Positions 34,729 through 43,596 of a stretch of DNA of 64,000 bases are shown piece by piece. The DNA is taken from assembly GCA_013376995.1 (NCBI GenBank), contig JACAAZ010000004.1, positions 259,494-323,493 of the forward strand, in the 5' to 3' direction. The first letter of the stretch is position 1. Each line of letters opens with the position of its first letter. Both the position numbers and the translations under genes were made by a program. This stretch comes from Bacteroidota bacterium. GTDB lineage: Bacteria; Bacteroidota; Bacteroidia; Bacteroidales; UBA4417. The notes under the pieces were generated by a model, which made no database searches, was not told where the DNA came from, and saw only the letters and a list, made by a program, of their open reading frames with translations.

Positions 34729-36528
34729 ATGAAATCGATTTACTCATTGCTTGCAATTCATCTGAAATCGTTGATTTTAGGAGCGTTCATTTTTTCAAGC
34801 CTAATCAGCGCGCCTGCTTTTGCTCAGACACTGACAATTCAAACGCCGAATGGAGGAGAAGTATGGACATCAGGCCAGGTTGAAACAGTAACCTGGACAG
34901 GCCAGAACCTGAGCGGGATGGTAAAGATCGAGTTTTCATATGATGGTGGTACAAACTGGTGGTATCAAGGCGAAGTCCCTTGCGGGCCAAACGGAGGTAA
35001 TTCTTCATTGGGGGTTCCCAATATTTCAACAACTAACGCTTTACTAAGAATTACTGACATAGCAAATCCTTCAGCTAGCGATATAAGCGATGCGCCTTTT
35101 ACCGTTTATGTGTCGCCCATATTTGTATGGGAACCATCTGCTAATTCCTATGTATTTGTAAACTCGCTTTCGCAGGTATACTGGATTCTGAACATACCGG
35201 GTATCACCCTTCTCAATGCAGATATTTCAATTGATAATGGTCTCACTTTTACTCCAATTGCTCAAAACATAAATGCGCAGGCCGGGTATACTTATCTCAA
35301 TTTATCTGATACTCCTTCAAATTCGTGTATCCTTAAGTTATCCAATTCGCTGAATCCATCACAATTTGGGTTAAGTGATGTTTTTTCGATATCCCCTCTG
35401 CCTGTTTATACCCTGACCTCTCCTGCAGGTGGCGAAATCATCAATACTTTCAGCCCATTCACAATAAGCTGGACTGTCGAAAATCCATACTCGCCTGCGA
35501 ACTATATTGAATTCTCCACTGATAATGGCGAAACCTGGGAACTCATCGGAAATGGAAGCAGCCAGGGGAATTCTGGAAGTTTTGACTGGATCACACCTAA
35601 TGTGGATTCTGATCATTGTCTTATCCGGATATCTGATTCCTACGCATATTCAGCCGTTGATACCAGCGCAGCCTTTACAGTTATGCCTTACCCGGAAACT
35701 CCTGTATGCATGGTTTCAGTCGACAGCCTGACAAACCATAATGTGATCCTCTGGGAAAAGCCTGTTTCCAATCTCATCGCTGATTTCCTGGTTTATAAGG
35801 AAACGGATGAAGCCAATGTTTATGAAATAATTGACACAGTAGCTTATGATGGGGTGCCAATGGTAACGGACCCAGGATCCAACCCATCTATGAGACCTTA
35901 CAGGTACAAAATAGGATTCATGGATAGCGAAAACAGGGTATTCCCGGCAGGCGATTACCACCAGACCATTCACCTTACCATCAGCCAGGGTGTTGGCAGC
36001 ACTTATAACCTGATCTGGACACCCTATATTGGGTTCAACTATTCATCCTATAACATTCTTCGTAAATCCGGGTCAGGAAATTATGAACAGATTGCTACCA
36101 TTTCATCCAGCTTCAGTTCATACACTGATTTTAATGCACCATCTGAGGATGTAGCTTATATCGTCTCAATTAACCGTCCAGGTGGATGCGATGTTGGTAT
36201 GCGGAGCCCGGGATATTCAGCTGTTTATTCCAATGTAGCTTCAGTTGGTCTGGTTTCGTTACCTGAGAACAAAGAGGTCAAATTCAGCCTATTTCCTGTT
36301 CCTGCAAATGACATGATCAACATTAAATTTGGAGACAACGCTACAGGAACTTTCAAATTGACAATTACCGATATTCCAGGTCGTGTCGTATATTCTGGGG
36401 AATACAGTGATTCAGGTTCAGGACAATTACATTCAATAAACTGCGCAAATTTTGCTGAAGGCATGTATTTATTGACCATTAATTCTTCTGAGGTCCAAAC
36501 TACACAGAAAATATTGGTTCGGCATTAA
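34729..36528 (+). CDS. Secreted Kre9/KNH-like and fibronectin-like protein with T9SS type A tail
   Basis: This 599-residue protein has a signal peptide ending near residue 33 (SAPAFAQ). The first part holds two or three copies of the Kre9/KNH-type beta domain: TIQTPNGGEVWTSGQVETVTWTG with FSYDGGTNWW, a middle copy (FVNSLSQVYWIL), and a third (TSPAGGEIINTFSPFTISWTV, FSTDNGETWELIGNG). Two fibronectin-type-III-like segments follow (about 330-510). The last 80 residues (FSLFPVPANDMINIKF, LTITDIPGRVVYSG, EGMYLLTINSSEVQTTQKILVRH) are a T9SS type A sorting domain. The role is probably structural or adhesive. Confidence 0.85.
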   Translation: MKSIYSLLAIHLKSLILGAFIFSSLISAPAFAQTLTIQTPNGGEVWTSGQVETVTWTGQNLSGMVKIEFSYDGGTNWWYQGEVPCGPNGGNSSLGVPNISTTNALLRITDIANPSASDISDAPFTVYVSPIFVWEPSANSYVFVNSLSQVYWILNIPGITLLNADISIDNGLTFTPIAQNINAQAGYTYLNLSDTPSNSCILKLSNSLNPSQFGLSDVFSISPLPVYTLTSPAGGEIINTFSPFTISWTVENPYSPANYIEFSTDNGETWELIGNGSSQGNSGSFDWITPNVDSDHCLIRISDSYAYSAVDTSAAFTVMPYPETPVCMVSVDSLTNHNVILWEKPVSNLIADFLVYKETDEANVYEIIDTVAYDGVPMVTDPGSNPSMRPYRYKIGFMDSENRVFPAGDYHQTIHLTISQGVGSTYNLIWTPYIGFNYSSYNILRKSGSGNYEQIATISSSFSSYTDFNAPSEDVAYIVSINRPGGCDVGMRSPGYSAVYSNVASVGLVSLPENKEVKFSLFPVPANDMINIKFGDNATGTFKLTITDIPGRVVYSGEYSDSGSGQLHSINCANFAEGMYLLTINSSEVQTTQKILVRH

Positions 36529-37163
36529 TATCCTCTGATTCCTTTTCTTTATCATTCAGAGAGGATCTATGAAGCCTTAAACGGTGAATCGCGGTATATC
36601 CGGGATTCACCGTTTTCTAAAATTAGTATTTAGTATTTGAAATTCAGATAGCAGTATAGAAGCATAAAGCTATGGTGAGTTTTTCGCCGGGCCCTTAAAA
36701 AAGGTGGTAACCTGAGGCTTTGGTGAAAAGCAGTCTTTTAAAAGGATTAAAATCCTATAATCACTAACGACATTACTCTAATAGGTTCAGAGCCTGGGGT
36801 TGGTATTACCGCGATTTAGAGGCCTGCTGTCTCAGCAACTTGACTTGTCCCTGAGTTGCTTTAAATAGTTTCCATAGATGCTTCTAATATTCTCCGCTTT
36901 TTCAGCTAAAACCTGTTCTTTTTTGTTATAATCTTATCATAACCAAACATTCTTGGGATGTTTAACAGGAATCCAGAAGATATATATGCGAAAAATAATT
37001 GTTTAGCTTTTACTTAGTTGAGAATGCTGTTAAACCGGCCGGAGTTATCTTTGTTATTTACAGGCGGGCCGGAAAAATCGCTTCTGGTGCTATCGGAACT
37101 TAGTCCATTCAATCAGGAAACAGTCATTAAGATTATGAATTATTCATTTAATACAAAATACAA
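36529..37163. other. Long intergenic region
   Basis: After the hairpin at 36579-36615 I find a -7-like box TATCTTTG at 37046-37053 (111 bases before the methyltransferase start) and no gene. The stretch 36640-36900 shows no repeat, tRNA or known regulatory RNA that I can recognise. Confidence 0.5.
36579..36619 (+). terminator. Hairpin terminator after the KNH-like gene
   Basis: The arms AAACGGTGAATC (36579-36590) and GATTCACCGTTT (36604-36615) form a perfect 12-base-pair stem with a 13-base loop, followed by T-rich sequence (TTTTCTAA). It lies 50 bases after the stop codon. The T-run is short, so termination may be partial. Confidence 0.6.
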
Positions 37164-37877
37164 ATGAGAAAGATTGATTACGGAATTGATGCGCCTCATG
37201 TAGTGCGAAATCTATTTATCATGGGTATTCTTGGTTTCCTGTTACCATTATTCCACACTGTTAAAATTGGGCCGGTAAATCTTGACATGACCGGCTTTAT
37301 AGGTATGGGAATCTCATGTGGATTTATGGCTGTGTGGATGCTATTGTATTCACTTTATGGAAAGCTCAGACACAGGGACCGAATTTTAAACATGGTTAAT
37401 TGGAAAGGAAATGAAATGGTATTGGATATTGGCACAGGAAGAGGCCTCCTGGTGATAGGTGCCGCAAAAAGACTGACCACTGGAAAATCAATAGGCATCG
37501 ACATTTGGAATGCAGAAGACCTCACAAATAATAAAATTGAAAACACAATTAATAATATTGTTTTTGAAGGGGTTAAAGACAGGGTTGAGATTAAAAATGA
37601 AAATGCAATTAGTATGAGCTTCGCTGATAATACATTTGACGTTGTCATCAGCAACTTGTGTTTGCACAACATTTACAATAAAGAGGATAGGAAAAAAGCG
37701 TGTGGTGAAATTAGCAGAATTCTTAAAAAAGGAGGTACAGCCATCATTTCAGATTTCAGGCATATGAAGGAGTATAAAAGAAATTTCATTCAGTCAGGTC
37801 TTAAGGCTGAGATTGTACCGGCTTCTTACTTTACTACATTTCCTCCATTAGCTATATTGAAAGTTACTAATGAATGA
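37164..37877 (+). CDS. Membrane-anchored class I SAM-dependent methyltransferase
   Basis: This 237-residue protein starts with two transmembrane helices (about 13-32 and 38-60; FIMGILGFLLPLF, GMGISCGFMAVWMLLYSLYG). The rest is a class I methyltransferase with motif I VLDIGTGRGLLVIGAA (near 88-103), GKSIGIDIW, and the motif IV strand DVVISNLCLHNI. Substrate unknown. The membrane anchor suggests a lipid or membrane-bound target; this is inference. Confidence 0.85.
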   Translation: MRKIDYGIDAPHVVRNLFIMGILGFLLPLFHTVKIGPVNLDMTGFIGMGISCGFMAVWMLLYSLYGKLRHRDRILNMVNWKGNEMVLDIGTGRGLLVIGAAKRLTTGKSIGIDIWNAEDLTNNKIENTINNIVFEGVKDRVEIKNENAISMSFADNTFDVVISNLCLHNIYNKEDRKKACGEISRILKKGGTAIISDFRHMKEYKRNFIQSGLKAEIVPASYFTTFPPLAILKVTNE

Positions 37878-38123
37878 AAGCCACTCTGATGGGAGGTATC
37901 GCTTGTAATAGCAGAACACATATCTTCTGAATGATTTGATTGGCATATCTGGGAGTGTATAACCCGTTGTTTTTCTGTTCTATTTCAATGCAGGCTGACA
38001 ATTTAGTTTTAGGAATCACCAACTTTTCCTGCTGCCAACCGTTATTGTTCAAATCAGTGTCATAACGACTCTTCTAAAGGAAATGGATAGAATTACAGGA
38101 ATTACAATTTGACAACATAAAAT

Positions 38124-38582
38124 ATGAAAATGGATAATAACAAAATAGTCCCGAATTTATGGTTTAGTGCTGATGGAGGTAGTATTTCGAAAATTATTGA
38201 ATATTACAAAGACATTTTTTTCAGTGACTTTGAATTTGGACAAATCGTACCACTTGGAGAAACGCCAAGCGGAAAAACTGAAATGTGTACCGTGAGTATT
38301 TATGGACAGAACTATGTCTTTATGAGTACTGCTATAGAACATCATCCTTTAAATGATGCTGTGTCGTTTATGATCAATTGTGAAGATCAAAGTGAGATTG
38401 ATAGGTATTGGAATTATTTCACATCAGAAGGCAAAGAATCTCAATGTGGTTGGTGTATAGACAAATATGGACTTCGGTGGCAGGTGTTGCCAAAAAATTT
38501 AGGTGAACTGATGAGTAAGCCAAACTCTTTCCAGGTAATGATGGGTCAGAAAAAAATTGTGATTGAAGATTATTTGAAATAG
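38124..38582 (+). CDS. VOC family (PhnB-like) protein
   Basis: This 152-residue protein matches the PhnB/3-demethylubiquinone-like branch of the VOC superfamily: PNLWFSADGGSISKIIEYYKDIF at the start, MCTVSIYGQNYVFMSTAI, AVSFMINCEDQSEIDRYWNYF, and GWCIDKYGLRWQVLPKNLGELM. This is a common small stand-alone protein whose substrate is usually unknown. It stands alone between a methyltransferase and a repeat-rich gap. Confidence 0.85.
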   Translation: MKMDNNKIVPNLWFSADGGSISKIIEYYKDIFFSDFEFGQIVPLGETPSGKTEMCTVSIYGQNYVFMSTAIEHHPLNDAVSFMINCEDQSEIDRYWNYFTSEGKESQCGWCIDKYGLRWQVLPKNLGELMSKPNSFQVMMGQKKIVIEDYLK

Positions 38583-38904
38583 GCTTCGAATAACATTATG
38601 CTAATCAGCAACCTGTTACTCCAGTAGCTTCTGGTAAGCTATTGAATTCATATTCTTCCAGCTGCAAAACGTTAAGCCAGGATTATCTTGACCTATACGG
38701 AACGAAAAAATCTTTGCCTGTTCTCCCGCTCTTCGCGCGATGACAGGAACTATCAGGTAATCTGCTTCAGGCGGGGAGGACAATTAAATGACCTCTATCA
38801 CGCACGAATGCTTGCAAAGCCGCGAAGCTGCAAAGTTTTTTTATGAATAAATCCAGGATTGTCCATTTTCTATTCTTGTACCCTGATCGCTAAGCCTTTT
38901 CACG

Positions 38905-39142
38905 ACCGAATGATCACTGAATGATCCGTCAGCTGACGGAAATGACCATTGAATGACTATTGTCTACCCACCGAATGCCCAGCATATCCTCTGTTTGCCT
39001 AATTTTGCAGCCACATCCGCTATGCGCTTCACGCTATGCCCTTAGCTTCACCATTGAATGACCATTGAATGACCATTGATTGACCATTGGATGACCACCG
39101 AATGACTATTGAATGACCATTGAATGACCACCGAATGACCAA
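38905..39142. repeat. Degenerate tandem repeat of an 11-base unit (GAATGACCATT)
   Basis: About a dozen copies of ATTGAATGACC and close variants (ATTGATTGACC, ACCGAATGACC) lie in two clusters, 38905-38975 and 39049-39142, split by unrelated sequence (CTCTGTTTGCC...). Each unit holds ATGA, where a start codon overlaps a stop. The second cluster runs into the start region of the M16 peptidase gene. The palindrome TCCGTCAGCTGACGGA (38925-38940) sits inside the first cluster. Confidence 0.75.
38925..38940. repeat. 16-base perfect palindrome TCCGTCAGCTGACGGA
   Basis: A perfect palindrome bordered by AATGA on both sides (38920-38924 and 38941-38945), inside the 11-base array. Its core CGTCAGCTGACG recurs at 18063-18074. 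It shares TCCG...CGGA ends with the CCGCCT-type palindromes. Confidence 0.75.
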
Positions 39143-39146
39143 ACCC

Positions 39147-40385
39147 ATGACCACACCTTACCAAATACACCAGTTCCCAAACGGTATCCGCCTTGTACAC
39201 CGCCGGACAAAAAGCAAAGTAGCGCACTTCGGGGTGGTTATCAATGCTGGTTCACGGGATGAGTTACCACATGAACAAGGTTTGGCTCATTTTATAGAGC
39301 ACATGATCTTTAAAGGGACTGAAAAAAGAAGTGCTAACCAGGTAATCAATCGCCTGGACAATGTAGGTGCTGATATGAATGCTTTTACTACCAAGGAAGA
39401 AACCTGTGTTTATGCGTCATTCCTGGAACAGCATTATCCAAAAGCTATAGAACTGCTTTCTGATATAATCTTTCACTCCCAATTCCCTGAAAAGGAGATA
39501 TTGAAGGAGAAGGCTGTTGTTAATGATGAAATCAACTCCTACAAGGATAATCCTGCAGAGTGGATTCACGATGAATTTGACAAGATACTTTTCCCGGATC
39601 ATGCGCTCGGGAAGAATATTCTGGGTACTCCTGCTCATCTAAAAAAGTTCTCACGATTCGATATTCAGCAATTTATTGCACGTCAATACTCTACACAGCA
39701 AATTGTATTAAGTTCGGTTGGTAATGTCCCATTTGATCGTATTAAGCTGTTGGCAGAGAAATATTTTGGGGACCAACCTCAAAGCCCGGATATGCCATTA
39801 AGGTTTAAACCCACAGGATACAGCCAACAGAGCATTACACGGAAATTTGGTCGTCACCAGGCACATTTGCTGATGGGGAACCTTGCATTCGACCAGCTCG
39901 ATGAACAACGCTACCCTATGGCTTTGCTGAATAATTTGTTGGGCGGGCCTGCCATGAATTCCAGGTTGAACCTGGCATTACGCGAAAAGCATGGCATTGC
40001 CTATAACCTTGAATCGAACTATCAGCCACTTTCAGATACAGGTATTTTTACCATTTATCTTGGGACAGATGAGAAAATGGTAGGGAAGGCCCAGGAACTT
40101 GTTAACAAGGAATTAGAGAAGTTAAGGTCAACGGCTTTGGGGTTTAAGCAGATGAAAACTGCTAGGGAGCAACTGAAAGGACAATTGGCCATATCAATGG
40201 AATCTAACCAGAATGAAATGGTTAGTATTGGCAAAAGCATACTTGTTTTCGATAAGGTAGACACCCTGGAAGATATCCATAGCAGGCTTGATAAGGTGAC
40301 TGCCGGAGAAATCCTTGAAGTTGCAAATCATGTGTTCGATCCTGCGAAACTGAGCCTGCTGATCTTTAATAACCTGAAAGGATAA
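39147..40385 (+). CDS. M16 family zinc peptidase (processing-peptidase-like)
   Basis: From the ATG at 39147 the protein has 412 residues; an in-frame ATG at 39135 is possible, while the frame's earlier TTG lies in a repeat array. The inverted zinc motif HFIEH (residues 48-52, in GLAHFIEHMIFKGT) and the downstream acid-rich stretch ending NDEINSYKDNP are the M16 signature. The C-terminal half holds the second, inactive-type M16 lobe (LNNLLGGPAMNSRLNLALREKHGIAYNLES). No signal peptide, so cytoplasmic; the substrate is unknown. Single-chain M16 proteins of this length usually act as dimers. Confidence 0.9.
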   Translation: MTTPYQIHQFPNGIRLVHRRTKSKVAHFGVVINAGSRDELPHEQGLAHFIEHMIFKGTEKRSANQVINRLDNVGADMNAFTTKEETCVYASFLEQHYPKAIELLSDIIFHSQFPEKEILKEKAVVNDEINSYKDNPAEWIHDEFDKILFPDHALGKNILGTPAHLKKFSRFDIQQFIARQYSTQQIVLSSVGNVPFDRIKLLAEKYFGDQPQSPDMPLRFKPTGYSQQSITRKFGRHQAHLLMGNLAFDQLDEQRYPMALLNNLLGGPAMNSRLNLALREKHGIAYNLESNYQPLSDTGIFTIYLGTDEKMVGKAQELVNKELEKLRSTALGFKQMKTAREQLKGQLAISMESNQNEMVSIGKSILVFDKVDTLEDIHSRLDKVTAGEILEVANHVFDPAKLSLLIFNNLKG

Positions 40386-40479
40386 GTGCAGCATTAGATG
40401 GAACACTTGTGTCAGGCTATTGCAAAATGACATAAGCAGACCTTAAGTCGGCAAGTGCCCATATATGCAATCAAGATGC

Positions 40480-41025
40480 TTATTCGAATCTCCAGGCCAG
40501 ATCTTTCAAACTAATATGGCTCACAATCTCAGCTATACCAGCGAGGCTATTTCCTGATCCGCTAACAAAGTCAGCGTCTTTAATGAATCCAGTCATATCT
40601 TTCCCTTCACCGTGGCTGGTTTCCCGCATCATAAGAATGAAAACTCCAGGTTCCAGGTAGTTCCTGAGGCTGCGGCTTTCACAAACCAGCAGGCTGCCAA
40701 CTGGAATGATCGCATTCAACTTGTCCATAGCCTCGATCAGTCGTTCCTCCATGACGCACAGGTAGAAAACCCTTTTCGCTCCTGCTTTTAACATCCTCGA
40801 AGTATCCTTTTTACCCTCAATATCCGTTTCTTCAAAGAAGGAAGAGTCTTCCTGCATGGAATGCGCTCCGTGAAAGCTGCCCTCATCCGGTTTCATCCGG
40901 GTCACCTTAAGGCCAATAATGGGCATATCGAATGAAAACTTGCGGATAATTTCACAAGCCAGGGATGTTTTGCCGGAATTCCGGGCATTGCCACCGATTA
41001 ATAGGATATTGGGGTAGTTAACCAA
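40480..41025 (-). CDS. MobB-like P-loop protein
   Basis: This 181-residue protein starts with a P-loop GGNARNSGKTSL (residues 11-22) and has a strand-plus-acid region (SLLVCESRSLRNYLEPGVFILMM). The fold resembles MobB, which helps attach GMP to molybdopterin, but the family is diverse and the rest is not diagnostic. A ModE-like regulator lies upstream on the same strand (276 bases away across a repeat region), which supports a molybdenum link. It converges with the M16 gene. Confidence 0.6.
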   Translation of the reverse strand: MVNYPNILLIGGNARNSGKTSLACEIIRKFSFDMPIIGLKVTRMKPDEGSFHGAHSMQEDSSFFEETDIEGKKDTSRMLKAGAKRVFYLCVMEERLIEAMDKLNAIIPVGSLLVCESRSLRNYLEPGVFILMMRETSHGEGKDMTGFIKDADFVSGSGNSLAGIAEIVSHISLKDLAWRFE

Positions 41026-41301
41026 GGAAAGTTTTGTTTCTGGATGTTTTAGATTTGGGGTTTTGGTTGATGTTAAATGGAACAGATATCCGCCTGAGGC
41101 GGACTGAAAGAAACGGATCGGCCTAAGTCCAACAGAAAGAATTAGAAGTGCAAAATTGCGGATAGGAAGATTTTAAAATCTGTGATAAACAGTCCGCCTT
41201 AGGCGGATCTGTGTCATCCGTGTTCAAATTCTTATCTATTTTAGCAAAAAACATATCGTATTATATGATCATCAGGAAGTGAGTGCTTATTTTAACAAAA
41301 T
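41026..41301. other. Intergenic region with two dispersed palindromes
   Basis: The palindromes TCCGCCTGAGGCGGA (41089-41103) and TCCGCCTTAGGCGGA (41193-41207) lie 90 bases apart between the MobB-like and ModE-like genes. The area also holds ATCTGTGTCATCCGTG (41207-41222). The palindromes match the one at 17850. Confidence 0.7.
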
Positions 41302-41664
41302 CTAAACATTCAACTCCTCCATAAATTTAACGAACTCCTGTTTCATGATCTTATCAACCCTTTTGTGAAAATGATCAAAGGCTTTGATCAGCCTGATACC
41401 ATCTTCAGTCAGATGGGTACTGCCACCTTCGGCGCCTCCGCGACTGGTTTCCAGGAGGTTAAAGCCAAGTTGCTTTTCTATTTTTTTCAGGCTGTTCCAT
41501 GTTCGGCGATAGGTTATCCCTAACTCTTCACAGGCCTGTACGAGCGATCCACACTCTTCAATCTTTTTCAGGATTTTCCATTTGCCATCGCCCAAAATTC
41601 CTTCACCTTCAATTGTGGAGAACCAAACTTTGTATTCTGGATTGATATTAGAAAATTTATGCAT
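41302..41664 (-). CDS. ModE-type winged-helix regulator (DNA-binding part only)
   Basis: This 120-residue protein is the N-terminal winged-helix part of ModE/LysR type: GDGKWKILKKIEECGSLVQACEELGITYRRTWNSLKKIEKQLGFNLL then GGAEGGSTHLTEDG. Full ModE has a C-terminal molybdate-binding MOP domain, which is absent; such short forms are common. It probably regulates molybdenum-linked genes, possibly the MobB-like gene downstream. Confidence 0.8.
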   Translation of the reverse strand: MHKFSNINPEYKVWFSTIEGEGILGDGKWKILKKIEECGSLVQACEELGITYRRTWNSLKKIEKQLGFNLLETSRGGAEGGSTHLTEDGIRLIKAFDHFHKRVDKIMKQEFVKFMEELNV

Positions 41665-41728
41665 AAATCGAAATGTTGATCTTCCAAAATAAAGGAATAT
41701 TGTGGAATTATAGCATCGCTAAAATGAA

Positions 41729-42067
41729 TTAATTGTGCCAGACGGTCCGTATGTAAGTCGCATTTGAAAATAGTTCACCGTTGATGGAATCGTTCCCGGT
41801 AAATCCACCAATGGCTCCAAGACTATTGCATTCAGCGTCTATTACAGGTGAGGCCATATCAGCCCCACAATTACCTGGTTCCATGAGGTAGACGATCTTC
41901 CCCTGAAATTTATATTCCTTCACTGTGGCATTGCTTTCACAGGCATACAGTTTGAATTGATTGATTGAGTTTTGCAGGCATGAGGGAGTACTGTTTTCAG
42001 AAGTGTTTTTCTTGCATGCAGTCACCAGGATGCAAATTACAGAGAGAAACACAAGCAGATTTTTCAT
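41729..42067 (-). CDS. Small lipoprotein of unknown function
   Basis: From the ATG at 42067 the protein has 112 residues. The signal ends at VTAC (Cys17), a good lipobox; the longer frame to 42094 puts nine extra residues before it. The mature part has CNSLGAIGGFTGND and several cysteines. I recognise no family. It lies downstream of the outer-membrane-like and propeller genes and may be co-transcribed. Confidence 0.65.
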   Translation of the reverse strand: MKNLLVFLSVICILVTACKKNTSENSTPSCLQNSINQFKLYACESNATVKEYKFQGKIVYLMEPGNCGADMASPVIDAECNSLGAIGGFTGNDSINGELFSNATYIRTVWHN

Positions 42068-42110
42068 GTACAGACTTTTTGGATTGTTATTCATCTTTGC
42101 ACAGGATTAA

Positions 42111-42761
42111 TCAATATAGCATTCCAATGCGGACTCCGGCAGTCAGCAAAGTTCCGGAATACCCGTAGCTGGCCCACCAATCATTGAATTCGTGAGTAAG
42201 CCCGGAGGGAAGGCGGTCATCAAAGCTTAGACGCATTCCTGTTCCCAGGTAAAAGTCGAAGTATACGGAGGATCTGAATGTAACCAACTGGTAACCTGCT
42301 GTCATCGTTACCCCGGCTTTGTATATACCGGTCGTAACATGGGCTAGTTTCACTTTATAATATTCAATGCCATTTTCAAAGACACGTTCTGTGTAATAGC
42401 GCTGAGCAGTAATTGAAAAGTACTGGAACAAGGGGCCATATCCCAGGTAAAAGCCTTTCGGGATTTCATTTTTAGGATTCAGGTAGTACCTGTGCTGGAG
42501 TTCCAACCCGGCACCCCACATGCTGTCATAGTTGTAGACAGTCGGATTCGCGGGCGACAGGAATATTTCCGGTGATATTACTAGCCAGTTCGGTTTGCCT
42601 TTTTTCAGCCTGAAATCCAGGTCGGTCCTGAGGCCGTTCATGAAAGCATATTGGGGGACAATGCCAATGCCGTGGTTTTTCTGTTTCACAGGAATATCCT
42701 GTGAAAAACCAACTGAATTAAACAGTAAGAAAAGTGTTAAAATCAAAAAGCTATATCTCAT
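42111..42761 (-). CDS. Exported, probably outer-membrane beta-barrel protein
   Basis: From the ATG at 42761 (MRYSFLILTLFLLFNSVGFSQ) the protein has 216 residues with a signal peptide. The earlier in-frame ATG at 42821 would give a poor lead. The mature part has alternating aromatic beta-strands (LDFRLKKGKPNWLVISPEIFL, LELQHRYYLNP, FYLGYGPLFQYFSI, GVTMTAGYQLVTF) and ends near the window of barrel-like strands, so a barrel is likely. It starts 19 bases after the stop of the propeller gene. Confidence 0.65.
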   Translation of the reverse strand: MRYSFLILTLFLLFNSVGFSQDIPVKQKNHGIGIVPQYAFMNGLRTDLDFRLKKGKPNWLVISPEIFLSPANPTVYNYDSMWGAGLELQHRYYLNPKNEIPKGFYLGYGPLFQYFSITAQRYYTERVFENGIEYYKVKLAHVTTGIYKAGVTMTAGYQLVTFRSSVYFDFYLGTGMRLSFDDRLPSGLTHEFNDWWASYGYSGTLLTAGVRIGMLY

Positions 42762-42780
42762 AGTTCGCAGCGTATAAGTA

Positions 42781-43518
42781 TCAAGGTTCGACAGGTATTG
42801 TGCTGAGCAATGAAAGGCCATCCTGGTTTATGGAATATTGAGAGAATCCATCAGGCCCAATTGCGAGAAGCCTTCCTTGTGTGTAAATCAGGTCGTTGGC
42901 AGAGATGCTGTAATAATGGGCAAGTTCCAGGGGAGAGTTTTTATTTGCAACACTCAGCATCCTGATCCCGTCATCGCATACAAACAATGTGTCATTGTGG
43001 ATCTCAAGCCCTTTTGGACTTGTAAGATTATAGGAAGATACCATATATGGAGACGAAAGGTTGTGTAGATCGACAACCTGTAATTCATCTAGTCCCCGCC
43101 AGCAGCGAGTGTTGTTTGAATTGAGGGTGATATAGGCATAATCGTTTTCGGCTACAACCGGGTCACAGGAACGGATATGCTGGAAGAGTGTAACTTGCTG
43201 AGGGGATTCCGGGTGGGAGATATCATATACATACATACCTTCTTCTGTTCCCAATAGCAAGGCGTTTTTATAAGGGAAGATGGTTTCTGTTCCGAATCCC
43301 AGGGATATCCTTTTGATAAATGCCGGTTGTGCTGCATTATCAATGGTATAGGTGTTCAGTGATGATTCGTCTACTGTATAAAGATAATTCCCAACTATGG
43401 TAAAACGTGCCAGTGAACCTCCCTGACCTGTTGTTTGTTGCGGAGAACTATCTTCCTTACTCATGGAGCAGGCCTGCAACAACAGTGCTGCTATCAGTAT
43501 TATATAGATTCTTTTCAT
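42781..43518 (-). CDS. LVIVD-repeat (beta-propeller) lipoprotein
   Basis: This 245-residue protein has a lipobox at LLLQAC (Cys17). The mature part is a chain of LVIVD-type repeats: VGNYLYTVDESSLNTYTIDN, ALLLGTEEGMYVYDISHPESP, DELQVVDLHNLSSPYMVSSY, DTLFVCDDGIRMLSVANKNSPLELAHY. These form a propeller used in surface proteins. It follows a shorter related gene and leads the outer-membrane-like gene. Confidence 0.82.
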   Translation of the reverse strand: MKRIYIILIAALLLQACSMSKEDSSPQQTTGQGGSLARFTIVGNYLYTVDESSLNTYTIDNAAQPAFIKRISLGFGTETIFPYKNALLLGTEEGMYVYDISHPESPQQVTLFQHIRSCDPVVAENDYAYITLNSNNTRCWRGLDELQVVDLHNLSSPYMVSSYNLTSPKGLEIHNDTLFVCDDGIRMLSVANKNSPLELAHYYSISANDLIYTQGRLLAIGPDGFSQYSINQDGLSLLSTIPVEP

Positions 43519-43596
43519 AAACGAGTTGTTAAATGGGTAGGAGGATTTTGCATGGAACTATTTATTACAGAATAGTCTCAAATATTCAATTTGGCC

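Larger units (their letters stand above)
38583..39146. other. Repeat-rich intergenic region before the M16 peptidase gene
   Basis: 564 bases contain the 11-base array at 38905-39142 with an embedded 16-base palindrome, and upstream of it a stretch with GCACGAATGCTTGCAAAGC-type sequence (38809-38835) related to the dispersed CACGAATGCACGAATG repeats. There is no gene and I see no clear promoter. Confidence 0.6.

Noticed and set aside
36640..36900. Possible regulatory RNA in the long gap before the methyltransferase
   Set aside because: No recognisable tRNA, riboswitch core or strong stem pattern; only suggestive G/A-rich bits.
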